From positions 62,001 to 126,000 of the forward strand of contig JAIVFH010000062.1 of the NCBI GenBank assembly GCA_025765595.1: a DNA stretch of 64,000 nt, given 5' to 3'. Positions 9,711 to 21,156 of this stretch are shown here, piece after piece (the stretch's first letter is position 1; every line of letters begins with the position of its first letter). The notes under the pieces were generated by a model that was not told the origin of the DNA, ran no database searches, and saw only the letters and a program-made list of their open reading frames with translations. The position numbers were made by a program, and so were the translations under genes. Source of the DNA: Obelidium mucronatum. Taxonomy: Eukaryota; Chytridiomycota; Chytridiomycetes; Chytridiales; Chytriomycetaceae.

Positions 9711-10256
9711 ATGAAGTTCACCGCCGTCCTTGCCGCCCTTGCCACCGTTGCCAGCCTTGCCGCTGCCGCGCCAGTCCCGGGATCCGTTGACCTCAGCAAG
9801 TTTGCCAAGTTTGGCTACACTGGCCCGCAGATTGCGCAATCGGCCTCTGACCACAGCAAGCGCGCGCCCAAGCAGGAAGTCAACCACATCCACGACCACT
9901 CGTTCCGCGAGAAGCGAGAGGCGCCAGGCGGCTCAAACAAGCCGGACTTTGGCAGTGACTCATCGCTGAATGGCAAGAGAGACTCAAAAGACTCGGCTCC
10001 AGGCGGCTCAAACAAACCCGACTTTGGCGTCGTTGCCCACCATGGCAAGCGCGATGGTCCAGGCGGCGCAAACACTCCCAGTTTTGCCGATGTGGTCCAA
10101 GTGATCCAAGTGCCACGCGTGCCTGAGCTCGAGCAGAGAGACCAGGAGGCCGTTGCTCCAGGTGGAGCAAATGTTCCAAGTTTGGGCGGAAAGAGAGACG
10201 GTCCTGGTGGCGCTAACAAGCCAACTGTGCCAAAGGTTGGAGGTCAACGTAAATAA
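9711..10256 (+). CDS. Secreted precursor with Kex2-type sites and repeated PGG[SA]N peptides
   Basis: An intronless 181-residue protein. The ATG at 9711 starts a signal peptide (MKFTAVLAALATVASLAAA). Five related peptides follow: APGGSNKPDFG, a second APGGSNKPDFG, GPGGANTPSF, APGGANVPSLGG and GPGGANKPTVP. Dibasic or similar Kex2-type sites separate most of them (SKR, KREA, GKRD, GKRD, GKRD, GQRK). KR followed by EA resembles the yeast alpha-factor precursor, where Kex2 and then dipeptidyl aminopeptidase trim the peptide. The architecture fits fungal Kex2-processed repeat proteins, which include pheromone precursors and precursors of ustiloxin-type ribosomal peptides. No tailoring enzyme is visible nearby, so a pheromone-like or other signalling peptide is a guess. 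An in-frame ATG at 9672 would spoil the signal peptide, so I prefer 9711. Confidence 0.8.
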   Translation: MKFTAVLAALATVASLAAAAPVPGSVDLSKFAKFGYTGPQIAQSASDHSKRAPKQEVNHIHDHSFREKREAPGGSNKPDFGSDSSLNGKRDSKDSAPGGSNKPDFGVVAHHGKRDGPGGANTPSFADVVQVIQVPRVPELEQRDQEAVAPGGANVPSLGGKRDGPGGANKPTVPKVGGQRK

Positions 10257-10384
10257 GGTTGAAGAAAATAGATCTACATGTAGTTATTGTTTTTGCGATA
10301 AATAGATTCCGTTTCATGAATAATAAAGCGAGTTGAGTTAGTTTTAAAATTGATTGACCGATTTGTAAAAGAGTACTGAATAGA

Positions 10385-11476
10385 ATGGACTTTTGGAAGA
10401 AGAAAGATGAGCAGCCAAGCAGTCTAGTGACTGTTGTAGCCAGGGACTCTGAAGCAACAAATAAGGTAAAGAGGCGATAGTGTTATTGGGCGTCAGTCTT
10501 ACTGGCTGGTTCTTCTTCAAAGGTGTTTCGAGACCATGCAACCAACGCAATCAACACACATGCAACTGGTAAGGACGCAACAGGATGAACATTTGCCTTT
10601 AAATTCAACACTGTTGAAACAGTTCTGGCTGAGAACGGATGGATTGCCGAACAGACAATTGAACTATTGAGAAGAGAGCTTGGCCAGCACAACATCCACC
10701 TCAATCTGGACACGCATTACTCCACTGGAGCAGCAGGATCCAATCAAATTGCAGCAAGGCGTCCATCAAACTCCCATCCCCACTCTCCAGTGCCCCCTCC
10801 CCTCCCCTCCCGGTCAGCTGGATCCTCAAACCCGCTCACCCGTCTACCCACGCCCAACCCACCCTCTCCAGTCCCTCCAGCCCTCCCTCTCAGAAAACCC
10901 AGCGTATCAAGCATCACATCCAGTTTCTCCAACTTCAACACCGGAAACTCAAACAACAACGCAATAAGTTCGAATCCAGTTTTCCAAAAAGCAGCAATGA
11001 ACGCCGCCGCCGATCCACGCATTCAAAACGCAGCCTTCAACGCCGCAAAAGACTCTTCGTTTCAGAAAGCGGCTTTTGGCGCCGCTTCGTCGTTTGCCAG
11101 CGGCCAGCCACCGGCAAAAGTCGCGTCATCGCTGGCTTCGAATCCTGCGTTCCAAAAAGCAGCTGCCAACGCCGCAAAAGACCCGGGCGTCAGAGCTGCT
11201 GCCTGGGACACCGCAAAAGACCCGAGTCTTCAGAAAGCGGCGTTGAGCGGCGTTTCGTCGAGTTTGGGTTATCGTCCTCAACCACACCCACCGGCACAGA
11301 CTCGGAAAACTACAGTCCTTGCTATCGCTGATTTCGATGCTGTCGAAGGAGATGATTTGCCTATTCGGGAAGGCGATGTCATTACAGTGTTGGAGGAGAT
11401 TGACGAGAACTGGTACAGGGGAACCTCATCGAGGGGAACTGGCATGTTTCCAAAGAATCATGTACAGCCAAATTGA
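10385..11476 (+). CDS. SH3-domain protein with Pro-rich linker
   Basis: Three exons: 10385-10465, 10523-10568 and 10623-11476, giving 326 residues with phases that match. The N-terminal exon reads MDFWKKKDEQPSSLVTVVAR. A helical segment (ENGWIAEQTIELLRREL) follows. The middle is rich in Pro (PVPPPLPSR, PPALPLRK), then repeats of the type NPxFQKAAxNAAxD. The C-terminal 55 residues are an SH3 domain: AIADFDA in place of ALYDYEA, GDVITVLEEIDENWYRG, GMFPKNHV. Layout resembles fungal Lsb1/Pin3-like actin-patch adaptors, but that link is only by domain order. Introns are 57 and 54 nt. Confidence 0.82.
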
Positions 11477-11519
11477 AATATGGGGAAATATAAATATGTA
11501 TTATTTTCTAAAAATGCCT

Positions 11520-12487
11520 TTAAAGGAAACGGCTTGATATGAGAAAACCCAAGCACAACCAAAGTGCTGGAATAATTGCTTTCGCCGAACTGCTGATTTT
11601 AGATGTCGCATATTTCTTCATTGAATCACAGATGACTGGCGCTGTAACATTCCAACCTTCAGGCACCTGTGGTGTAAATACTTCTGTGCCCCTTTTCACT
11701 GAAAACTCTGTAGCCTTCCATATATCGACATAAACTCTCTCTCCTCCATCAAACTTGCAAGCACTGTCAAGAGTCGCAAGGACAGACTATTACAAGAAAA
11801 GGGCTAGATTAGCGATTCTGGTCTGCAGGACTGACGTGATGGAAGTGTGGGGAAAAACCACACCAAGTCGCTGGCTCCATTCAAGCTTGATTTCACCGCT
11901 GCTGCTTTTTCTGTTGCTGCTGGTGCCAATTCAACAACATTGCGTAACTCTTTGGCCCCACAAACACAATCCGCAAACACCATCCCACCAATATTCGCAA
12001 TCACTTGTAAATCCGTAAATTTGCTGCCGGATCCCATCATGGCGGAATAATCCATCAAACACTCTGTGGGGATTGTTGATTGTATCATGTTGTTTGTGAT
12101 GCATTCTTTGAAAATGGTTTCAGGAATATTCCTTAGATCCGTTTCTGCGGCATCAGGTACATGCGCCGCCGCCGCGGGGCGGCGCGTTTCATTCATTTTA
12201 CGGACTTGAAATTCGATGTCCGTGGTTCCTAGGCTGGTGGCGGTGTCGGTGTCGATTGTGTTTGTTGCTGTGGTTGACAAGGTTGCGGAAGAGCGATGCG
12301 AATAAGTGCTGGATACAGTGTGCGGGCGATATACATGAGACGTTCCAGTTGCGGTTGGAGTTGATGATGGTGGTGTTCGTGTAGCGAGTGTTGCGAATGA
12401 TGTTATGTTTGCTGTGCCACCAGTGCCGCCGCCAGCTGCAACAGTTGCAATCGTTGCAATCGTTGCAAGAGCGGCAAAAAGTAGCAT
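11520..12487 (-). CDS. Secreted, probably GPI-anchored Cys-containing protein
   Basis: Two exons (12487-11864 and 11786-11520), 296 residues; the intron 11787-11863 has donor GTGTGG and acceptor AATAG, and the frame is kept. A signal peptide (MLLFAALATIATIATVAAGG) is followed by a Ser/Thr-rich region typical of O-glycosylated wall proteins. A central domain has spaced cysteines (KECITNN, PTECLMD, ADCVCGA, DSACKF, VICDSM). The C-terminus is SSSAKAIIPALWLCLGFLIS, a GPI-attachment-type hydrophobic tail. The family is not recognised. Related architecture is seen at 62380 and 63408, but the sequences are not clearly homologous. Confidence 0.75.
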
Positions 12488-13293
12488 TAAAGAAGGGCTT
12501 AATTGTTGGTTTTTTTGTTTTGGTGGGGTAAGGAAATTCAGGAAGGGGAAGAGCGTCGCAGCTGGAATTGTCTGAAATATTTTTTCAGCGTGGGCGGGTC
12601 AAAGGGGAAATAAACCCTCCACAAGATTTTATTATTATTCAAGACTACCAAGATATTTCAAAGGGCATGAATCGCTTCAGGCGCTATTTGGTTTAGTCCT
12701 TTTTTTTTTGTTTTGGCCTGTTCATATTCCTTTTGCTCGAAGGGATGGCTGGATTTTGTATGTGCTGACAAAGTCACATCTGTCTTACAGAAGTTAAAAC
12801 TATGATTTGAAGTGATCCGTTTTTATATTTCTTTCGAATAATATCAGTGGTGTTGTTTGCATCTCACACAAATAGGAACCCTGCAAATGGTAAGACACAA
12901 AATTAGATGCTAACGACCCAATTGGCATTAGCAAAGAAAAAAGCCTCCACACTTCCAGATCAAAGTAACATTCCAAAACCATCACCAATTTACACACTTT
13001 CCCCATAGGCGACCATGCCTTGTTGAAGAGGCTGCAGCATGTTGTTTTGACAAAAAGCAAGATGTTATGCTCTTGCAACAAGAATATGGGTCCGAACTAA
13101 GTTGAATTGTATTAACGATTAGCTCCACACTACTTACTCTGAAAAAAACTGCTCAATCCGATCTGCTCTAAATAATGGTCCTTGACTGTGTTGAAAAATA
13201 CCTTGCCAGCCACTGGTTAGTACAGAATAATTCAAAGGTCACAGTGTTGAGCTGTATTAACAATTTTTAACATCAGCTCTATATTGCTCTGCG
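12488..13293. other. About 800 bases without a supported gene
   Basis: Only short frames, none with a recognisable motif. The stretch 13178-13240 resembles 13350-13400 (both contain TTGAAAAATAC followed by a GCCAG/GACCAG-type ending), a possible weak local duplication of the start of the next gene. Confidence 0.5.
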
Positions 13294-13600
13294 ATGGATG
13301 GGGATGTGCCACCGTTCAATCCGAACCGCCCCAACAATAACATCTTCTATCCATTCTTTGACAGGGTCATTGAAAAATACTTGACCAGATTTGGTGACAC
13401 TGCTCTGTTTGGTCGAGATTCTGAGATCCAAAAAGCGAATGCAATCATAAGTTCCTGTCTTGGAGAAACGTTTCGGCCAATTATTTGCAGCACAAGCCGC
13501 GGCATGGGGAAAACAGCTTTCTTGGCGGCAATTGGGATGCAAGCAGTCAAGCCGTCGTTGAAACTTGATTTGATTTCTAAATTGCGCGCATATGCCGTAG

Positions 13601-13694
13601 TACGGTGCTCAGTACGTTCCGTCAATTTTTCAAAAAACAAAAAAAGAGTTTCTGACCAATCGAGTTTCCAACCAATCAGATTTCACCTCCAGAA
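13601..13694 (+). repeat. Left terminal inverted repeat
   Basis: Begins TACGGTGCTCAG; pairs with 15232-15325. Confidence 0.85.
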
Positions 13695-15231
13695 CGTCAA
13701 AAGAATCACCAATGTGCAGGCCCCCCTCGTTTACCACGTCCTTCTGCCGCCTCTGCCAATCTATCATTAGGATTGCGGGGCTCGTGGCAGGAGTTTTACT
13801 TCTTCTGGTTGTCATGAACAACTGCTCGGCGGACCTCCTCAAAGGCTCGCCAATCTTGCTGCTACGGAGTGCTTCCATCAAAGCGGCTATCTCATTGGGC
13901 TCTCTGTCGCTCGCGGTAGGAGTTTACTTGTGTTGGTTGGAGGTCAACTAACTGGCCTGCCCTCGCACAGTTAAATTGACCTCTCTTGCGGTTGTTGCTT
14001 CATCTTTTGTCTCTTCACATCTTTGTTAATTGCAAGTTGGTTTATTTGTTTCGCGGCGGTGTACGAGAAACTAACATTATATCATTAGTGGTACCAGTGC
14101 CACCACGTATCTCACAGCAGGCTCCCGAACGTACCGCTTTATACTTGTGGCGGCGCTTTCCCTTTGCCTGACTGCCCGAGTCGAAATCCTGATTATGGTT
14201 ATCCAGCTGCGTCTCTCCACCCCGAATTTCCCGTTCAAGGTGGTTCAAGGTAGGGGAGAGATTCCAAACTGACTATCCCCGATTGGGAATGAGATCAGTA
14301 ACGGCAAGATTGTCCTGACCAGCATCAGACAGCTGTCCGTTTCCAAGAGGCACTAAAACAACTTTCAAGCGATGAACTATGACAGCTTCAGGTATGTCGA
14401 TCCAAGTAAGAACCAATGTGCTGCGCTGTGCCAACTTCAACCAGCATACGATCTTCAGAATGTCCGCCATCACGTCCTTGAAGTTGTTGTTGTTCAAATA
14501 TTCCCTTTCATCCTTGTCCTCGCTTCGTTGAAGGTCGGCCCGTACACCTCGGCATGCATGGCTTGCCTAGTTTGCCGCCGATTGTCCCTGTGCTCGCCTC
14601 TTCTCAAGGTCGCCGGTGTTCGCCTCGTTCGCGTGCAATTGCCAATAACGTCACAACCAACGTCAGGCCGCCGGGACAAAACTTGAACGATGAACACCAG
14701 ATCAGTCAGTTCATGATACAAAAACTTGTTAACACACACCAGCTGCAGCCACAAGAGGGTGTGGGAGACATCGAGTGCCATAATCGACACAAGCTTTGAG
14801 AGAAGAGGCGGGGTTCAGGAGAACATACGAAAGCTAAAAAACAAGAATACACGGTCAGAGAAAGTAAATTTTAACCGTAAGGAATCGTACAATAAACTTA
14901 AAACGGGGACAATGGAGCTGGGGGGCTGCGTCTGGCAGTCAGGCGGATTGATAGACATGCACCAACTCGACTCGAGTACAAAGCTGTCAATTTCGGTGAC
15001 GGTTGTGCGGCGGTGCGGGGTTACGGAGTGAAATATCATATCTGATGCCGATCAGCCACGAGAGAGGCGCAGGCGTAACTGGAGCTATGTCTATGTCAGT
15101 TGACTGTCCAACCAAGCGCAAGCACATAAAACTCCTACCACGAGCACCGGAGTGGTAGTGACAGAGTCGATTTGGCATAAGAAGCCACGTTGGGGAGTCG
15201 AAAAGCCAGCAGTGGTGGTGGGTAGTCAACA

Positions 15232-15325
15232 TTCTGGAGGTGGAATCTGATTGGTTGGAAACTCGATTGGTCAGAAACTCTTTTTTTGTTTTTTGAAAAA
15301 TTGACGGAACGTACTGAGCACCGTA
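15232..15325 (-). repeat. Right terminal inverted repeat
   Basis: Reverse complement of 13601-13694 with one visible mismatch. Confidence 0.85.
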
Positions 15326-17167
15326 CATATGGACGAATTCTTTCATTTGACTTTTCTGGTGGTGGAGCATGTTTCACGAAAGAGGAAATCGAGAGCTTTT
15401 TTCCTCGACTGATGATATATTTTCTGTGTCGCCTTTTTTGCTGGATCTCTTGTGGATGGAATGGTGTTTCAAGAGATTGAATTCAGCAACATTGCTAATC
15501 CTGGCAAGGATGCTAAATTCAATGCCTGGAAAAAGGAGAAACGCAAGTTTCATGCGTCGCGAATGATTACAGAGTATATTTGACTTACCAATCTTGCATA
15601 TGGCGTCCAGTCTGAAGCGCCTTTGGTTTTCCTGCTTGACGAGATTCAAATACTCACCCGTCCAACCAGTATTCCGTCAAAGTTTGATACACTTCAAGAA
15701 AAGGATTTGTATCATAGCTCTCTGTCGTATCTTTTGACACAGCTTGTCCACAATAAACCTGTGTGCATATGCACCGGCACAAACAGCGGCAACATCCTCA
15801 TCCTCACAGAAAAGTCCAAACTACTTCCTGAATTCATCCATTTGAGCAACCTTCGTACTGAAAAGGATTCAAACGCATTTTGGAAACAAAGGACCGCCTT
15901 CCATAATGCAGAAGTCAAAGAACCAGTAACAGTAGCAATTGAAGACATTGAGCAAATTCGATCATTAGTTTATGCTTCCTGCCAAGTTCCACGATTAATG
16001 GTGCTTGCTCATGAGGTGTGGTTTTGTTTCAAACTGTCTCCTGTCAACGATCGTATGCTTGTCTTTGAATCATTTTTGGAACTTTCCGCTGCTTATTATG
16101 GGGAAATATTTGAGCTTATTTTGAGTACAAAGCTTCAAGTTAATGATTAGGCGCACATACTGATGGCCTGTGGTGTCCACTGGAAAGTTGAAGATGTCAA
16201 TGGATGCGTTCCTGGCACTAATATTTGTTGGGCTATGGTGATCCAGCAATCTGTGGTTTTTCCGTTTTTTGACAATTGCTACATCATTCCATTCCATCTG
16301 CTGTGGTCTGCAAATAGTCAATCAGGGGCCTACACGATGAAAAAACGTGAAATTGAAGACCACTGCAAGACCTTGATTCCGGGACTCTATTTGCCTGACT
16401 TGTTTGTCAGTTATGACCAAGTTTGCAAGCTTGATTTGTATAATCAGGGGATTCTGTATGAAACTATCTTTGTTTCAAGCTTGGCGGTCAAGTATCACCT
16501 GTTGCAAAAGACAAAAGGGTGCAATGCATTCCGACTATCGGACGTATATGAATTCGGGTCACATGAGACCAAGCAGAGCACGGTGTTCTCGACAGTTGAG
16601 GTGGATTTTTCCTGTGGAATCAGTCTGCCAGAACAAGAACGTTTGTTTCTTCCAACATTAAGGAACGGAATTTTGTAATTCACAACAAGAAGACGACCTC
16701 TGCTCATCACGATTTCATTCTTCCAGCCAGAAGATCACGCGTGCCTATCAATATTGCTGGTTGTAGTAAGGCGTCATTCAGTTTGTCTGCAGCAGCAATC
16801 ATTGCATCCCAACTTCAAACTTCAAAAACAAACAGTGATGAAGTTGATTTATTAATCTGGGTTTACTTGGGCGAAGAGAGCAGAGAATTGCTTCCAAACA
16901 ACAACAGGATTACGTTTGTGACTGGGGGCGGTTGCATATCTGGCTTGACCTTAGATATGTTTGTCTTGATAAAGAAACTCCTCTCGCAATAAATTGGGTT
17001 GAAAGGTACCGCCGTCGGTAAATGAACTAAATTTCAGTGACAAGCCCTTCCACCAGACTTACAATTGATAAAACACAGAAATCTATGCATCAAAGGTTGC
17101 AGCTCAGTTATTTAAATAAGCGAAAAAACGATTTTGGTATAACTTATAAATAGAAACAAAAAACACC

Positions 17168-19296
17168 ATGAAGAGACCGAGACAACCCAGTGACAGCAGC
17201 GAAGTCGCAAGCGAGCAACTTCAGAATGTCTCTACTTCACCATCAACTGTTTCAGAATCGAAGGAGGAACAACCACGCGATGATTCTGTCGTACGTCCGT
17301 AAGTGCTTCAGTTCGTTCGGTTAACTCTAAGAACACAAAGGATACCACCGGAGTGACAAAGAACATTAGCTCTCTCTCCCCTCTTTTTGAATGTATTCAC
17401 GAGGCCGATTTGACCATTGATTTGGGTGACCGCGAGAGTCAAGTCAAATCTGTCTCTGAGGAGATTCTCGCTGCAATGCAGGAGGAGGCGAGCATACCTA
17501 AAGACGCAAAAGAAGTCACATTAGTACAACCTGCTGTCAAAAAAATCTTGACTGCTGGATTGAAGAAGTCTGGTGCTTTCGAAGCTGGCCTTTTCCTTGC
17601 TTCAGAAGTCGTTTTGCCCAAAGTTCATCGAACAAGTGACCGCCACAAAACCCCTCTCACGCCATATGTGCGCTTTCCATTGACTCGAACTGCAGATTGT
17701 GCTCTCTGCTTCAGCTCTGCCGAGTTTGATCACTCTCAACCTGAAAAATCTTTTGGAGCAGATCCAAGTCATCGGGACTTTCTTCTCTGTATTTTGACTA
17801 TTGAAATCAAAAGATTTTTGAAGCTAATAGCAGACTGGATTGCTACAGAAAAGCTAGAACATTCTGACGGGGTGATTCAAGCATCGTCCTATATCTTGTA
17901 TTGCATGCTGCGAGTCCTCCCACACCTCTCTGACGCAGAAAAAGTCGAGCTATTTGGAAACGACTTGTCCATGTACACCTTGTTATCGACCCACATGTTT
18001 TGTATTCTCATTCAAGTCTCGCTCAGTGGGTTCCATTTGGAAGGTCGCTTTTCTGTGAAATGGAGTAACGTACGGAGTGAAGAGAATATGGCCACTACAA
18101 TTGCTCGATACATTTTGTGGGCAAAAGACTTCTTGAAAACGGCTCTTCGCTTCAAAGACGCACTGGCTAATGAGCCAAAGTACACGTGGATGCCATTGTC
18201 TGAATACGCACTTAAATTCTCCGATGAAATTCCGGACGCTGCAGTTGTGGCCACCAGCTATCAGTCGCTCACGAATCCAGTCCTCCGCACCCTCAACGGC
18301 CGTGTTTACCGACTGTATAAGCACTATCTCTGCAACACAAAAGACTCATCAGTTGAATTGCTATTTAAAGAACTTGAAAGAATTCGCAGTGACGCGCGGG
18401 CTGAGTTGGAAAAGGAGCGTGCTGATTGGGAAAAGGAGCGTGCTGATTGGGAAAAGCAGCATGCTGAGTTTGAAAAGCAACGTGCTCTACGCATTCAACA
18501 CCTTGCAGAATACAACAATTTGGAAAAGGACTTGCAGATCGCTACTTTGCAGAAAAATATCTTAATCTGGAAGAATGCATCTGAAAAGGAGCTGGAAGAT
18601 GCCGACAAACAATTGGAAGTGATTAAAGAGAAACTGCTGGCGTGTCAAATCGGCATGGACTTGGATGATCCTCAACTGATTTCTCAACTGATTCCTCAAC
18701 CGATTCCTCAGCCGTTGGATCCACATCCTCTGACTGGTTGGAAATTTAAGGCACCTTTTCTTTCCATGCCTTTTTACGGCCCAACGCTAGATGATGCAAT
18801 GAAAACAACGTTAGCAACTCCAAAGCATGTGAAAGCCCTCCTCCAATCCCTATTAAAGTCCTCACTGCTTCCACTCCAACAAGCCAAGTTTGCCCACATG
18901 GACTTGCGCGCCAAAAACATTTGCTTGAAGGAATCCAAAGCGACTTGGAACGATGCCATTTTGATTGACTTTGATTATTGCGTTGACTATTCCAAAATTA
19001 CAACCAATCCGATGGATAATTCTATTCCTCAGTACCCTCCAGAAAGAACTATTCATCCGAATAGTGATGTTTGGATGGTTGGTTATTTACTGCTGGAGTT
19101 GGGAGTTTGTGGTGAGGGTTGGGAAAAACTGGAACTTCAAGTGGGAATTGAGAAATGGGATGTCTTGAGGGAAACGCGTCGTTCTGGAGAGTTTGCAGAA
19201 GCGTGGGACCTCGCTGCAAAGTGCCTCAAAGTGAACCCCGAAGAACGAGTGTCGTTTACAGAAATGAAGGAAATTGTTGATGGTTGGAAGGTATAA
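17168..19296 (+). CDS. Crinkler-type protein: nuclease-like domain, coiled coil, kinase-like domain (intact copy)
   Basis: Two exons (17168-17290 and 17341-19296), 692 residues; the 50-nt intron has donor GTACGT and acceptor ACAAAG. A basic N-terminus (MKRPRQPSDSS) suggests nuclear entry. Residues about 155-200 contain RTADCALCF...RDFLLCILTIEIKR, with an Asp and an ExK pair spaced as in PD-(D/E)xK nucleases. A charged coiled coil follows (ELEKERADWEKERADWEK), then a protein-kinase C-lobe: HMDLRAKN (HxDLxxxN loop), LIDFDYC (DFD in place of DFG), PPE, SDVWMVGYLLLELGV. Nuclease plus kinase fusions occur among Crinkler-type effectors; that assignment is inferred. Paralogues at 48270-49147 and 49342-51520 are broken. 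Confidence 0.72.
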
Positions 19297-19347
19297 AAAA
19301 CACAATAAAGTTATATTTACTCCGATGCAAACGAACGCGAATAATTT

Positions 19348-20926
19348 TTATGACATGATGACAAGGAAAGAAATAAGAGCAACGAGAATGTTGCAACTTT
19401 CTCCACTTGAAACCTGCAGATTGACGTTGCGTGTTTCAATTGCCGCAGGGCCAGTTGAACTGACGCGACTACGAATACTACCACTAGCAGACCCTAGAAT
19501 GACAGAAGGCACAGAAACAGCAGCCGTTGGCAAAAGAATCGAATCCACAATAGTTGTAATCGCAGTAACTGGATGCTCAACATCTGTTTTAACAAACGTA
19601 TAATATTTTGTCGGTTCAGTTGTCGCGGTTGTAAAGGGTTCGATGCTTCCAGGGCTTTGTATTGTTGCGGAACCGATTACAGGGGTAAGTGTGGGACTAA
19701 TGTATGTGGTTGTCGTCCCAACCGTTGGTGAATTGATGGTTGTGACAATCGCTTGAAACACTGAGTGCAAAGAACCTCCAGTGGGACACAATGGCTTCAA
19801 TTTCCCAGCAATTTCAACAATCCATTCGATTTTGAAACCTTCGTTCCTTGTGGAAATATCTTGAATTTGAATGAGAATGTTTGAATGGATGTTGATTTGA
19901 GACAATGCAATCACGATTTTCTGGAATACAGCTGTAGTGATTGAAAACTTTGAGCAAATCTCAGCGGTGACCGCCTGTGTAATAATTTGGAGAATCTGCT
20001 CATTGACCTCGATGGTGGTTGGTTTGCTTGGTGGCAGTGCAGGAGGGGTAGAAACGGCGATTGTTGGAATGGGAACAGCAGCACCATCAACTTGGATCTT
20101 GGAAATGCTCTCAAAAACAATGAATATGGGGCTTCCGACTTGAAAACAGGGAAGAACCATTCCCGCAACTTGGATGGCGACTTTCACAGAGACATTCATT
20201 TGTAATGCAATGACCTTAATGACTGCAATATCGACTTGACTGGATCCTTTTACACTGATTTGGGAGCACGCGACAATAATGTTTTGAACTGTTGAGACTT
20301 GGATTCCAATTTGAACGGATATGGATGTGATTGTTGTCACTGAGATTGTCTGAAGAACCACACTGGGCAAGATAATTGTTCCCTGCGTTGGTCGAGGCGG
20401 TAAAGTTAATATTGGGATTTGACTCTGCTTGATGATTGAGATTTGCGTCATGATTCCGTGGAGTGGATGACTGGGCTTGATTCCAACAACGGCCGTGGCA
20501 CAAATTCGAATCAGAGTCTCAAATGAAATGCCAAACTTTGTGCATATCGCAGTACACGGCTTGATCAAGTCTCCTCCAAGTTGGATTGTATTCTATGAAG
20601 TCCCGTTTTAGAACTTTTGTGTGCCAGTTATTTTTTCGGAAGGTGGTACTCACTAATGATTCGATAACTTCCGTACAAGTGCTGACAGTCACGTCGCATT
20701 TACCGACAACTGTCCAGATGACAGACCCCAAGATGTCCAAACCACCACCAATGTGAAACGAACCATCTTGAAGCGTTTCGTGTTTTCCAAACAATCCTCC
20801 GAGTATTCCATGAATGGCTCCTTCGATTCCATGACTTCCGAGAATACCAAACGTTGGAACTCCGAATGCAATTTGCTGAACTACAGATATCGCCGCAAGC
20901 ACAAAAAATCCAGTGTTAAATCTCAT
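19348..20926 (-). CDS. Secreted protein with Ile/Val-rich repeat-like region and GPI-type tail
   Basis: Two exons: 20926-20654 and 20592-19348, 505 residues. The 61-nt intron has donor GTGAGT and acceptor TTCATAG, and the frame is kept in phase 0. A signal peptide (MRFNTGFFVLAAISVVQQIAFG) is followed by a Gly-rich stretch, then degenerate segments of the type QISVxxxxQVDIAVIKVI. A Thr/Ser-rich stalk precedes a hydrophobic end (CNILVALISFLVIMS), as in GPI-anchored surface proteins. Family not recognised. It lies 51 bases downstream of the kinase gene, tail to tail. Confidence 0.72.
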
Positions 20927-21156
20927 ACTGTATCGTATTATAATGCGATTTGAGTATGCTAAACTTATATAGAATTTCAGTCATTGTTAATTTCAGTTGA
21001 TGAATTTAATTTTTTCCAAACTCACGTAAAAACAAACAAGAAATGCCGATGCAATTTTTCGACGGCCGACCACAGTTAGCTCAACAAATATTAATAAATT
21101 AAGAAAGAAACAGAGACACCCATATTGAACTTGAGAGCATTTAGTTTACTGGATAT

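Larger units (their letters stand above)
13595..15325. mobile_element. Non-autonomous DNA transposon with about 94-bp terminal inverted repeats
   Basis: Inverted repeats at 13601-13694 and 15232-15325 differ at one position by eye (TTTCAC versus TTCCAC). They start TACGGTGCTCAGTACGTTCC and contain CCAAT-type boxes. Weaker inverted similarity continues inward (GCTCGTGG[CT]AGGAGTTTTA). CATATG flanks both sides (13589-13594 and 15326-15331), suggesting a 6-bp target duplication, although the left side has six extra bases (CCGTAG) before the repeat. No transposase frame is recognisable; the longest internal frames are about 100 codons. The superfamily is undecided. If the extra bases are ignored, a TA-flanked Tc1/mariner-type end is an alternative reading. 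Confidence 0.75.
13294..16992 (+). pseudogene. Crinkler-like P-loop NTPase protein, multiply broken
   Basis: From the ATG at 13294 the protein has a Walker A motif (STSRGMGKTAFL) and, after the inserted element, a Walker B motif (LVFLLDEIQ), then a long C-terminal region (VHWKVEDVNG; PINIAGCSKASFS...ELLPNNNRITFVTGGG). This arrangement resembles the NTPase of Crinkler/CR-type effectors described in oomycetes and chytrids; the LxL header is not visible. Lesions: a 1.7-kb element at 13595-15325, an extra T in the run near 15434, in-frame TGA (about 15583) and TAG (16148-16150), and a frame change near 16660. Removing the element and one CATATG copy joins LRAY to GRILSFDFS in frame. Clearly dead here. 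Confidence 0.6.

Noticed and set aside
9815..10219. Long antisense frames opposite the peptide precursor
   Set aside because: They mirror the GC-rich repeats of the sense gene; no start context, signal or domain.
12800..13081. A 93-codon minus-strand frame with Leu/Cys-rich sequence
   Set aside because: No motif, no neighbours or splice partners, and it lies in AT-rich intergenic DNA.
13712..15039. Frames of about 80-104 codons inside the inverted-repeat element
   Set aside because: No transposase motif, overlapping on both strands, low coding character; element treated as non-autonomous.
7078..15585. UGA as a sense codon (in-frame TGA in gag, the Crinkler-like gene and the chitin-binding-like gene)
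   Set aside because: UGA ends clearly intact genes here (for example the Dbp7 gene at 26211 and the ankyrin frame at 9592), so a changed genetic code is not supported.
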